Shown here piece by piece: positions 36,956-45,814 of a stretch of DNA of 64,000 bases (its first letter is position 1; the number at the start of each line of letters is the position of its first letter). Location: assembly GCA_019359075.1 (NCBI GenBank), contig JAHHIB010000039.1:1-64000 (forward strand), read 5' to 3'. Below the pieces are notes generated by a model. The model had not been told where the DNA came from. It did not search any database and saw nothing but the letters and a program-made list of their open reading frames with translations. This stretch comes from Kalymmatonema hyalinum WJT4-NPBG1. GTDB lineage: Bacteria > Cyanobacteriota > Cyanobacteriia > Cyanobacteriales > Nostocaceae. The translations under genes were made by a program, and so were the position numbers.

Positions 36956-37926
36956 TGCGCTTTTAATAGAGATCTTTTGCAATAATTTATCAGACAAGCC
37001 AAGACTTGGAACAGGGGGAAGACAAGGAAGCAAATTCCTCCTTGTCCCCCTTGTCTTGTTTGACTGATTGGAAAAAAGGTTGCTTGAACTTGCACTATAG
37101 CCGTTTGCAATTGGGTATAGGTACGCCAAAGAAATAATGAACCACTCATAGGACACAGATAAATTTGAGCCACTCTCCGAACTTCTAGTTCGGAGATTCT
37201 GGCGCTTAAGTTAGAGTTAACTTTTCGTCCGGTTTTGTTTGCACAAAACGACTATCTGGTTAGCTTTTTCTAGCTATGAGGAGAACCGCTCTACCGGGTA
37301 ATCAGGACACGGGCTTTCAGCATCGCTTACTTGTCTTGCGGTTTAAGTCAACGCTTTCATGTCTCCAACTAGAACGGCTCCGTCCTTGGGGTTTGAACCC
37401 CTACATGAAAGCTTTCCTGATTTCTTGTCCAATTAATGGTATCCCAGTACTTTCAACCGTGGATATTGGACAAAAACAACGTGGTTTAAGCATTTGCTTC
37501 CTGGATTTAATTAATCCATGTATCTCATCACCACTGTCAAAAATAATAGCACGGCAATTAAAATTGCTCGTGCGACGTTTCCGCCCCGATTTAAAAATGC
37601 CGGGCGTGACCTCTGTGCCGCTTTATTTAGGTGTACTTCATTGAAATGAGAAGTGCTATAGGGAGGATGGACAGAAGAATGGAAGAGTTTTGCTTAACCT
37701 TAAAAGATGCACCTGAAGTACGTAACAGCTTAATTTCTTCCCCTCTACTTGTCTTTCCTGTTCCTCTTAATATGCATTCGGCTAAAACTTAGTATAAATT
37801 TTAACTAATATAAGCAATTTCACGCAAGAAATTACTGATAAAAAACGTAAAAATAATGGAAAATAATTAAAGACATTACCTCATAAATCTAGAACATTTT
37901 TGTGCTATAAGCTATTGCTAACATTT
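36956..37926. other. 970-bp gene-free region upstream of the PAS kinase
   Basis: No supported protein gene is present. The first 190 bp are low-complexity (CTTGTCCCCCTTGTC-type repeats). A strongly structured RNA candidate occupies about 37160-37437. A 122-codon open frame at 37276-37644 overlaps it and matches no family known to me. A near-perfect palindrome (GCACGGCAATT/AATTGCTCGTGC) lies at 37549-37573. The last 250 bp are AT-rich leader sequence. Confidence 0.5.
37160..37437 (+). ncRNA. Structured RNA candidate (HEARO/IscB-type or IS-linked RNA)
   Basis: Perfect stems follow one another: CTCCGAAC/GTTCGGAG (37176-37196), GTTTTGT/ACAAAAC (37232-37249), TAGC/GCTA (about 37260-37275), and a long-range GCTTTCATG/CATGAAAGC (37353-37361 with 37404-37412). 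The long-range stem encloses GGGGTT/AACCCC (37388-37401). The region is GC-richer than its surroundings and non-coding in appearance. The series of stems recalls the cyanobacterial HEARO (omega) RNAs that guide IscB nucleases, but no iscB follows, so it would be a stand-alone copy. The identity is tentative and the strand is inferred from that resemblance. Confidence 0.4.
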
Positions 37927-40900
37927 ATGCACGCCTTTGCTCAATTTCTCTCAGTACCATCGTTGGATTCTGCAATTGACTTTTCTCCCCTGAGTGTTGC
38001 ACCTGATACACCATTGTTAGATGTAGTTGCTTTGATGAGTCAGCGTCAACCGCAAGCAGGTTGTGCGTTGATAGTTGAGAATTTGCAGGTAGTGGGGTGG
38101 TTCACAGAGCATGATGCATTGCAACTTTTGTACTCAGACGTAAACCTACAAACAGCTAGAATATCTGAAGTTATGGAGACTTCAGTACTCACCCTAAAAT
38201 GCTCTGAGGTTTCTAGTGTAATATCAATATTGTCATTTTTACGCCAATATCGTTTGTATTTTATACCACTAGTTGATGAGCAAGGTCAACTCGTGGGATT
38301 ATGCACTTATGAAAGTATTTGTCAAGCTCTCGAACAACAAGCAGGGGAAACAAGAGGCGAATTAACGCAAACCGAGGCACTAGGGGGCTTGCTGGAGGCT
38401 GCTGTTGTCAATGGCAACGACGCTGTTGTGATCATTGAAGCTCAAGGGGTGGATGATCCATTAGGTTGGCGTATAGTGTATGTCAACGAAGCGTTTACCC
38501 GGATGAGCAGTTGGTCAGCTGATGAAATTATTGGCAAAACGCTATCTACTTTATATGGTGAAAAAACTTCTAGCACAGAGATAGATAGAATCCGCGCCGC
38601 GCTTGAGGGTGGCTCGTCAATTAGAACAGAATTTATTAATTACCACAAAAACGGCTGTTGTACATACTGGGTTGAGGTTGATATAGCCCCAATTGCCTAT
38701 TCACAAGGCAAAATCACTCATTTTGTTTGCACACAAAGGGAGATTACTGAGCGCAAACTGGCAGAAGAAGCGCTACGCTCGAGTGAAGAACTCTTCAGAC
38801 AAACAGCAGAAAATATTTGCCAAGTTTTGTTTGTGCAAGACCTCAAACACGACAAAATCGTTTATGTTAATCCGGCATATGAAGAAATTTGGGGACGCAG
38901 CCGCGATCGCCTTTACGAAAATCCAATAGACTTTTTAGAGGCTATCTATCCACAAGAGCGCGCTCGCGTTATCGCAGCGATCGCGAACCTGGATAATGGT
39001 CATCTTTACAACCAAGAATATCCTATTCTCCGCCCTGACGGTGAGGAACGCTGGATTTGCACACGAGCCGTTCCCGTAAAAAATGAATTAGGAGAATACC
39101 GCATCTTTGGGATCAGCGAAGATATTACCGAGCGTAAAAGAACGACTGAGGCATTACGCGAGAGTGAAGAGCGCTTTCGTAAACTCGCAGACGAAGCACC
39201 TGTACTGATTTGGATGAATGATGATAATGCTTCGGGTACGTTTGTCAACCAATATTGTCTGGAATTTACAGGACGATCAACAGAAGAGTTACTGGGTGAA
39301 CGTTGGGCAGAAGGAATTCATCCGGAAGATAAACAGCGCTGTTTTGAGATCTACCTATTAGCATTCAAAAAGCATCAGCGTTTCCAGTATGTCTGTCGTT
39401 ATTTGCATGCAGATGGAGAATATCGTTGGCTGATCAACATGGGCGTTCCCAGGTTTGCATCTGATGGCAGCTTTATCGGTTACATCGGCTGCTGTACAGA
39501 TATTACTGAACGTATGCAGGCAGAAGCAGCATTGCAGCAAGCACAAGCAGAACTTCAGCAGGCAAACGCAGAGCTAGAAATGCGAGTTGAGGAACGAACA
39601 AAGACTGTTAACGAAATGAATCGCCAACTCATTTCTGAAATGAGCGATCGCTTGTATGCGCAAGAGCAACTGCGGCAATCACAGCAAATGTTGCAGCTCG
39701 TCATGGACAACATCCCCCAGATTATTTTCTGGAAGGATACAGCTTCTGTCTTTTTAGGTTGTAATCGCGTCTTTGCGGAAATAGCTGGGCTTGAGAGTCC
39801 AGAAGATGTTGTGGGCAAGACTGACTATGATTTACTCTATCAAAAGGAAGAGGCAGACCTCTACCGTGAATCTGACCTTCGGGTGATGCAGACTGATACG
39901 CCAGAATATCGCGTTATCGTTCCCCACCTGCAAAAGGATGGCACACAACTTTGGCTAGAGGTAAGTAGAATTCCACTTCACGATGCTGAAGGCAATGTGA
40001 TAGGGGTTCTTGGCACTTGTGAAGATATAACTGAGCGCAAGCAGGCACAAGAAGCGCTCAAAAGCAGCAAAGAACGTTTCCGCAATTTAGTTGAAATTAG
40101 CAGTGATTGGGTTTGGGAAGTTGATGAAAACGCTGTCTACACTTATGCCAGCCCAAAAATCTATGATATTTTGGGTTACCAGCCGCAATTCATGTTGGGC
40201 AAAACTCCGTTTGACTTGATGCCGCCTCAAGAAGCTGAACGGGTTGCTAATATATTTGTCCCAATTGTTGCTGCACAACAACCATTCAAATGTCTAGAGA
40301 ATACAAATATTCATCAAGATGGGCATTTAGTTATTCTCGAAACCAGTGGGGTTCCCATATTCGATGGTGAAGGTAAATTTCGGGGTTATCGTGGCGTTGA
40401 CCGAGATATTACTGAGCGTAAGTTCAGAGAGGCAGTATTGCTTGAGACTCAGGAACAACTACAGGCGATTTTGGATAACTCCCCAGCTTTCATTCATTTA
40501 GTAAACACTCAAAATACATACCTGTTAGTCAACCACCAGTATGAAAAGCATTTCAAAATTAGCAAAGAGCAGATTGTAGGCAAAACTTTATATGATTTCT
40601 GGCCTCACGACATTGCTCATAAGCTCACGGCAAATAGCCACAAGGTCATTACAGAAGGCAAACCGATAGAAGTTGAAGAAGTCGTCCCCCACGAAAATGA
40701 GCTACACACTTACCTTTCTGTCAAGTTTCCTCTAAAAGATGCCAATGGAATTCCTTATGCCGTTTGCGGCATCTCTACAGACATCACCGAGCGCAAATTA
40801 GCCGAGGAGTCGCTTTTGCGCTTTCGCAAAGCCATAGAAAGCACCAGCGATGCCATAGGCATGGCTGACATTACAGCTGAGGTGATTTACCTTAATCCAG

Positions 40901-42690
40901 CATTTGTCAAATTATTTGGGTACACCTTGGAGGAGTTACACGCTGCTGGGGGACCACCAGCTATTTATACCAGCAAGGCAGAGTGTGAACAAATCTTCGC
41001 GAGTGTCAACAGAGGAGAATCGTGGCGCGGTGAAGTGACAATGAAAACTCGCAGCGGTCGTATCATCCAAATCGAACTACGTGGTGATGCAATTAAAGAT
41101 GCTACTGGTAAAGTGATCGGCTCGCTCGGTATTCATACTGACATCACAGAACGCAAACAAGCAGAAGAAAGTTTACAACTGCGCGATCGCGCGATCGCAG
41201 CTAGCAGTAATGGCATCATCATTGCTGATGTCACCATGGCAAACTCCCCAATCATATATGCTAATCCGGCGTTGGAGCAAATCACTGGTTATTCAGTAGC
41301 GGAAGTGATTGGGCAAAACAGTAGTTTTCTGCATGATGCTGATCTCAATCAACCAGGCATAACCGAAATACACGACGCCATTACCCAAGGAAAAAGCTGT
41401 ACCGTAGTTTTACGTAATTACCGTAAAGATGGCACTCTGTTTTGGAATGAGATAAGTATTTCTCCGGTTTATGACGTTCATGGCAGATTCACTCATTATA
41501 TTGGTATTCAAAGTGATATCACCGAGCGCAAGCAGGCAGAGGTAGCGCTATTAATATCGCAAGAGCGGTTACAATATTTACTTTATTCTAGTCCAGGTGT
41601 GATTTATAGTTGCAAAATTTACGGTGATCATAGCATTACCTTTATGAGCGAAAACGTTATCAGTATGCTGGGATATGAAGTACAGGAATTTATGGAAAAT
41701 CCTAGCTTTTGGGCTAGCCATGTTCACCCGGAAGACTTACACCAAGTTTTTGCTGCGACGGCAAAACTCATTGAGCAAGGACAACACAGCCAGGAGTACC
41801 GCTTTTTACACAAAGATGGCACATATAGATGGATGTACGATCAAGTCAAGCTGGTGCAGGATGATGCTGGTAATCCATTGGAAATTGTCGGTTACTGGTT
41901 AGATATCACCGAACGTAAGCAACTAGAAGAGGAACTGAAAGCTGCGCTGCACAAAGAAAAAGAACTTAATGAACTCAAATCTCGCTTTGTCGCCATGACG
42001 AGCCATGAGTTCCGTACGCCTTTGAGTACTATTCTTTCCTCATCGGAGTTGCTGGAACACTACCGCCATAAGTGGACAGAGGAAAAACAACTGTTGCACA
42101 TGCATCGCATTCAAACTGCTGTCAAGCATATGACTGAGATGTTAAACAATGTATTGGTGATTGGCAAGGCAGAGGCAGGAAAACTAGATTTTATACCCGT
42201 GCCTTTCGATTTAGTGAAATACTGCCATTATCTAGTGGAAGAATTACAACTGAATGTCAACAATCAACATGCAATCAGCTTTATTCGTCAAGATGATTCC
42301 ATGCCGTGTTGTATGGATGAGAAATTGCTAGAACATATTCTTAGTAATTTACTCTCGAATGCAATTAAGTATTCTCCAACTGGTAGTACTGTCAGATTTT
42401 CTCTTACCCTTAAGGATGGGCTAGCAGTATTTACAATTCAAGACCAAGGTATTGGCATTCCACCAGAAGATTTACCCCACCTGTTTGAGTCTTTTCATCG
42501 AGCTACGAATGTGGGTAATATCCAAGGCACGGGGTTAGGATTAGCAATTGTCAAAAAGTGTGTGGATACCCATAATGGTGAAATTGCTGTGAAAAGTGAA
42601 GTCGGAGTGGGAACAATATTTATTGTCACTCTGCCGTTAAATAGTCACACCAAAACAGAGGCAAACTATGACAAAAATTTTAGTTATTGA
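37927..42690 (+). CDS. CBS - 9x PAS - histidine kinase
   Basis: This is a very large soluble sensor kinase of 1587 aa. A CBS pair covers about residues 1-135. Nine consecutive PAS/PAC units cover about 155-1335, each ending in a DITER(K/M) linker, with a coiled coil between PAS3 and PAS4. Then come HisKA (SHEFRTPLST, phospho-His near 1359) and HATPase (NLLSNAIKYSP, DQGIGIP, GTGLGLAIVKK). PAS8 has GQNSSFLHDAD, the LOV-like position where photoactive LOV domains have a cysteine (NCRFL); here it is Ser. No membrane span is seen. ATG 37927 is preferred over TTG 37900. It overlaps the receiver-EAL gene by 23 bp. Confidence 0.93.
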   Translation: MHAFAQFLSVPSLDSAIDFSPLSVAPDTPLLDVVALMSQRQPQAGCALIVENLQVVGWFTEHDALQLLYSDVNLQTARISEVMETSVLTLKCSEVSSVISILSFLRQYRLYFIPLVDEQGQLVGLCTYESICQALEQQAGETRGELTQTEALGGLLEAAVVNGNDAVVIIEAQGVDDPLGWRIVYVNEAFTRMSSWSADEIIGKTLSTLYGEKTSSTEIDRIRAALEGGSSIRTEFINYHKNGCCTYWVEVDIAPIAYSQGKITHFVCTQREITERKLAEEALRSSEELFRQTAENICQVLFVQDLKHDKIVYVNPAYEEIWGRSRDRLYENPIDFLEAIYPQERARVIAAIANLDNGHLYNQEYPILRPDGEERWICTRAVPVKNELGEYRIFGISEDITERKRTTEALRESEERFRKLADEAPVLIWMNDDNASGTFVNQYCLEFTGRSTEELLGERWAEGIHPEDKQRCFEIYLLAFKKHQRFQYVCRYLHADGEYRWLINMGVPRFASDGSFIGYIGCCTDITERMQAEAALQQAQAELQQANAELEMRVEERTKTVNEMNRQLISEMSDRLYAQEQLRQSQQMLQLVMDNIPQIIFWKDTASVFLGCNRVFAEIAGLESPEDVVGKTDYDLLYQKEEADLYRESDLRVMQTDTPEYRVIVPHLQKDGTQLWLEVSRIPLHDAEGNVIGVLGTCEDITERKQAQEALKSSKERFRNLVEISSDWVWEVDENAVYTYASPKIYDILGYQPQFMLGKTPFDLMPPQEAERVANIFVPIVAAQQPFKCLENTNIHQDGHLVILETSGVPIFDGEGKFRGYRGVDRDITERKFREAVLLETQEQLQAILDNSPAFIHLVNTQNTYLLVNHQYEKHFKISKEQIVGKTLYDFWPHDIAHKLTANSHKVITEGKPIEVEEVVPHENELHTYLSVKFPLKDANGIPYAVCGISTDITERKLAEESLLRFRKAIESTSDAIGMADITAEVIYLNPAFVKLFGYTLEELHAAGGPPAIYTSKAECEQIFASVNRGESWRGEVTMKTRSGRIIQIELRGDAIKDATGKVIGSLGIHTDITERKQAEESLQLRDRAIAASSNGIIIADVTMANSPIIYANPALEQITGYSVAEVIGQNSSFLHDADLNQPGITEIHDAITQGKSCTVVLRNYRKDGTLFWNEISISPVYDVHGRFTHYIGIQSDITERKQAEVALLISQERLQYLLYSSPGVIYSCKIYGDHSITFMSENVISMLGYEVQEFMENPSFWASHVHPEDLHQVFAATAKLIEQGQHSQEYRFLHKDGTYRWMYDQVKLVQDDAGNPLEIVGYWLDITERKQLEEELKAALHKEKELNELKSRFVAMTSHEFRTPLSTILSSSELLEHYRHKWTEEKQLLHMHRIQTAVKHMTEMLNNVLVIGKAEAGKLDFIPVPFDLVKYCHYLVEELQLNVNNQHAISFIRQDDSMPCCMDEKLLEHILSNLLSNAIKYSPTGSTVRFSLTLKDGLAVFTIQDQGIGIPPEDLPHLFESFHRATNVGNIQGTGLGLAIVKKCVDTHNGEIAVKSEVGVGTIFIVTLPLNSHTKTEANYDKNFSY

Positions 42691-43876
42691 AGACGAAAAA
42701 TCAGTACGAGAGAATATTCTGGATTTGTTGGAAGCAGAAGATTTTGATACTATTGCTGCTGCTAATGGACGCATTGGGGTAGAGTTAGCGGTTTCAGAAG
42801 TTCCCGATTTAATTTTATGCGACCTGATGATGCCAGAAATTGACGGTTATGGCGTACTGATAGCATTACGGGAAGAATCAGTCACAGCAAACATTCCGTT
42901 TATTTTTCTGACAGCCAGAGCCGCTCGGGCTGATTTTCGTCAAGGGATGGAATTGGGTGCTGATGACTATCTGACGAAACCATTTACTCGTGATGAATTA
43001 TTAAGTGCGATCGCAAGTCGCTTGAGCAAGCAAGCGAATTTGACAAGAAAAGTATCTACATTTGAAACTCAGACCATCTCTCCCAAAGCACAGATGATAG
43101 AAAAGTACTTGCGTCGTACTTTAGAACGGAGACATTTTCAACAATTTCTAGTTTACTATCAACCTATAGTCGATCTAAGTTCTGGTAAAATCATCGCTGC
43201 TGAAAGTTTATTACGTTGGCAGCATCCGGAATTGGGGATGGTTTCTCCCACAGAATTGATTCCTTTGGCTGAATCTACTGGTTTAATTCTCCCTATTGGT
43301 GATTGGGTTTTAAAAAATGCTTGTAAACAAACTAAACTCTGGCATGATGCAGGATTTCACGAGTTACGTGTTGCTGTTAACCTATCATCACATCAGTTGA
43401 TTCAACCTGACTTTAGTCAAAAAGTAATGAAATTTTTATTAGTCAACGATTTACTGCCAAATTGCTTAGAATTAGAGTTAACAGAAAACATAATTATGCA
43501 AGATGTCAATAGCGCTATTTCTACGATGAAGGAAGTACACTCCTCCGGTGTAAAAATTGCTATTGATGATTTTGGTGCTGGATATTCTGCTTTAATTTAT
43601 TTGAAGCAATTACCGATTGATACCTTGAAAATAGACCGTTACTTTATTCAAGATATTGCAAATGATTCCCAAAAAGCAGCCATTACAACGGCATTGATTG
43701 AAATGGGACGTAATCTCAATATTCAGACAGTTGCTGAAGGTGTGGAAACCGAACAAGAACTTAATTTTTTACGCCGATATAAATGTGATGCTATGCAAGG
43801 TTTTCTCTTTAGCCGTCCGTTACCACCAGCAGAATTTGAAAAGATTTTGTTTGCTAACAAACAGTTGAATGTATAG
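42668..43876 (+). CDS. Response regulator with EAL phosphodiesterase output
   Basis: The 402-aa protein has a receiver domain (about 1-120; phospho-acceptor Asp in LILCDLMMPEIDGYG, acidic pocket IEDE, switch Thr FLTARA, Lys TKPF) followed by an EAL domain (about 150-395). Catalytic residues appear complete: AAESLLRW (ExL), VNLSSHQ, LELTENI, AIDDFGAGYS, LKIDRYF, TVAEGVET and DAMQGFLFSRP. It should hydrolyse cyclic di-GMP when phosphorylated, presumably by the kinase whose gene it overlaps by 23 bp. This is the opposite reaction to the GGDEF protein at 15733. Confidence 0.95.
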   Translation: MTKILVIEDEKSVRENILDLLEAEDFDTIAAANGRIGVELAVSEVPDLILCDLMMPEIDGYGVLIALREESVTANIPFIFLTARAARADFRQGMELGADDYLTKPFTRDELLSAIASRLSKQANLTRKVSTFETQTISPKAQMIEKYLRRTLERRHFQQFLVYYQPIVDLSSGKIIAAESLLRWQHPELGMVSPTELIPLAESTGLILPIGDWVLKNACKQTKLWHDAGFHELRVAVNLSSHQLIQPDFSQKVMKFLLVNDLLPNCLELELTENIIMQDVNSAISTMKEVHSSGVKIAIDDFGAGYSALIYLKQLPIDTLKIDRYFIQDIANDSQKAAITTALIEMGRNLNIQTVAEGVETEQELNFLRRYKCDAMQGFLFSRPLPPAEFEKILFANKQLNV

Positions 43877-44090
43877 GTTTGATACAGCAGAACTCAGAAC
43901 TCAGAAGTAAAATTTGCTCTATCTCTGGCTTTCGAGTTGAAAAAATATACCTCAATAAAGATACAACCTGCTGTAATAATGGTTTGTAGTCAGTGCTGAA
44001 GCACTACTACCAACCAACATCATATAAATAATAGTAAATAAAATCAAAAATCTAAATTCTTTATATAGTTAATTTTCTTAATTTTTTAAT

Positions 44091-45185
44091 ATGTATAAAA
44101 TTTTAGTCATAGAAGATGAGACAAGTGTACGGCAGAACCTTTGGGAATTACTAACCTCTGAGGATTTCGATGTCATTACTGCAGAAAATGGTCGCATTGG
44201 CGTACAGTTAGCTCAACAGGAAATTCCCGATCTGGTCATTTGTGATGTGATGATGCCAGAACTAGACGGTTATGGTGTTTTAAATATATTACGTCAAGAG
44301 CCTACAACAGCGACGATTCCGTTGATTTTTTTAACGGCTAAAAGTGACAAAACTGACTTGCGCCAAGGGATGGAGTTGGGAGCTGATGATTACATAACAA
44401 AACCTTTCACCCGCGCAGAACTACTAGCTGCGATTTCCTCCCGATTACAAAAACAAGTAACCATTCATCAGCAGTCAGAAAAAAGGTTAGACGAGTTGCG
44501 TAGTAGTATTACTATGTCCCTTCCTCACGAAATGAGGACACCACTCAATGGTATTTTGGGTTTTTCAGAACTTTTAATGCAAGAAGTTAATAACCTTTCT
44601 CGGGATGAAATCCGTGAGATGGCTTTATTTATTCATCTGTCGGGAGAACGCTTACACAGATTGGTTCAGAACTTTTTACTTTATGCAGAACTCGAAATTA
44701 TCGCAACAGATTCAAAACAAATTAACCAGTTGCGAAGCCAGAAAACGATTTTCCCTTCAATTGCGTTGAAAAAATTAATGATCGAACAAGCTAAACAAGC
44801 AAAACGTGATGGAGATTTACAAGTGAATTTCCAAAGTCGTTGTTGTCTACAAATTTGTGAAACAAGACTTTATAAAATTCTTGAAGAATTAATTGATAAT
44901 GCCTTGAAATTTTCAGAATCAGGAACAAGAATTGAGCTTGTAAGTACTTTGGTTAGCAATCAACTTATCATATCACTGACTGACCACGGCCGAGGGATGA
45001 CAGCCGCTCAAATTGCTGAATTGGGAGGATATCGGCAATTTGATCGCCAACTTTATGAACAACAAGGTTTGGGTTTGGGTTTAATCATTGCTAAACGTAT
45101 GACTGAATTACACGGAGGGGAACTCAACATCCAGAGTCAGCTAGGAGAAAAAACAGTTGTGCAGGTGATGCTTCCGTGTATTTGA
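44091..45185 (+). CDS. Receiver-histidine kinase hybrid
   Basis: The 364-aa protein has an N-terminal receiver (phospho-acceptor in LVICDVMMPELDGYG, FLTAKS, TKPFTRAEL) that is very similar to the receiver of the preceding gene. HisKA (MSLPHEMRTPLNGILGFSELL) and HATPase (LEELIDNALKFSESG, DHGRGM, GLGLGLIIAKRMTELHGG) follow. The receiver-first order means its own kinase activity may be gated by phosphorylation from another kinase, most likely the upstream CBS-PAS kinase. It lies 214 bp after the EAL gene in the same direction, so it belongs to the same signalling cluster. Confidence 0.93.
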   Translation: MYKILVIEDETSVRQNLWELLTSEDFDVITAENGRIGVQLAQQEIPDLVICDVMMPELDGYGVLNILRQEPTTATIPLIFLTAKSDKTDLRQGMELGADDYITKPFTRAELLAAISSRLQKQVTIHQQSEKRLDELRSSITMSLPHEMRTPLNGILGFSELLMQEVNNLSRDEIREMALFIHLSGERLHRLVQNFLLYAELEIIATDSKQINQLRSQKTIFPSIALKKLMIEQAKQAKRDGDLQVNFQSRCCLQICETRLYKILEELIDNALKFSESGTRIELVSTLVSNQLIISLTDHGRGMTAAQIAELGGYRQFDRQLYEQQGLGLGLIIAKRMTELHGGELNIQSQLGEKTVVQVMLPCI

Positions 45186-45814
45186 GTTAAAAATCAAGAC
45201 TCAAGAATCAAGTTGGACTTTTGAAAGCCCTAACAAAAGGAAAAATCGGACTTTAGACTGGTGACAATTTTGGAACATCTAGTCTAATTTTGAAGAGAAC
45301 GTGCATCATTATTGAAATTGCTACCGTCAACAACCCAGGTCTAAAGACACGCTTGCTTAAGCGCCTAAGTCTTAGACAATAGTTGACCCGACTAAGTACC
45401 TCGTGTACTACGTTATTGGTAAGTGTTAAAGTTCCTACCTACGGATGCGCAGCCAGTCTGTAGCTCTAGAAATCGAGGATTAAACAGGCTTATTGGGTTA
45501 AGCCAGTGTCTTCGATAAGTACCGACCAATAACCTCGTCTAGGCTAACTCAACCCCGAAAGGGAGGCTCTTTGGAGCAAAACCATTATGCGTACAGGTGA
45601 GTCCAGTCCTGAAGGCGGGTTTCCCGCCGTAGGGAACTGGCGAACCCGAAGGGGTGAAAGATATCAGTTCATCATTGCCTGAACGAAAGTAGATTGCAAT
45701 ACTACACGGTATCGAGTAACCCCAAGGCGGTAATGGAACAAAGCAAAGGTGCTTGAGTCGTATTTCCTCTCAGGTCTAAAGACACGCTCGTTACCATACT
45801 TTCCACGAGGTTTT
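45186..45814. other. Gene-free structured insert flanked by a 17-bp direct repeat
   Basis: No protein gene is supported. AGGTCTAAAGACACGCT occurs at 45337-45353 and again at 45772-45788, the second copy just before the PQQ-dehydrogenase start. The 418 bp between are rich in stems: CTAAGTCTTAG, GGCTTA/TAAGCC, TTATTGG/CCAATAA, CCCCGAAAGGG, GGCGGGTTTCCCGCC. The segment looks like a structured RNA or a small inserted element (intron-like or IS remnant), but I cannot name a family. Confidence 0.45.

Noticed and set aside
37380-37410. tRNA T-arm-like GGGGTTCAAACCCC on the minus strand
   Set aside because: No anticodon arm or acceptor stem can be built around it; it is the tip of a larger hairpin.
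37276-37644. 122-codon ORF downstream of the structured RNA
   Set aside because: It overlaps strong RNA stems, has no start signal and resembles no family; more likely chance.
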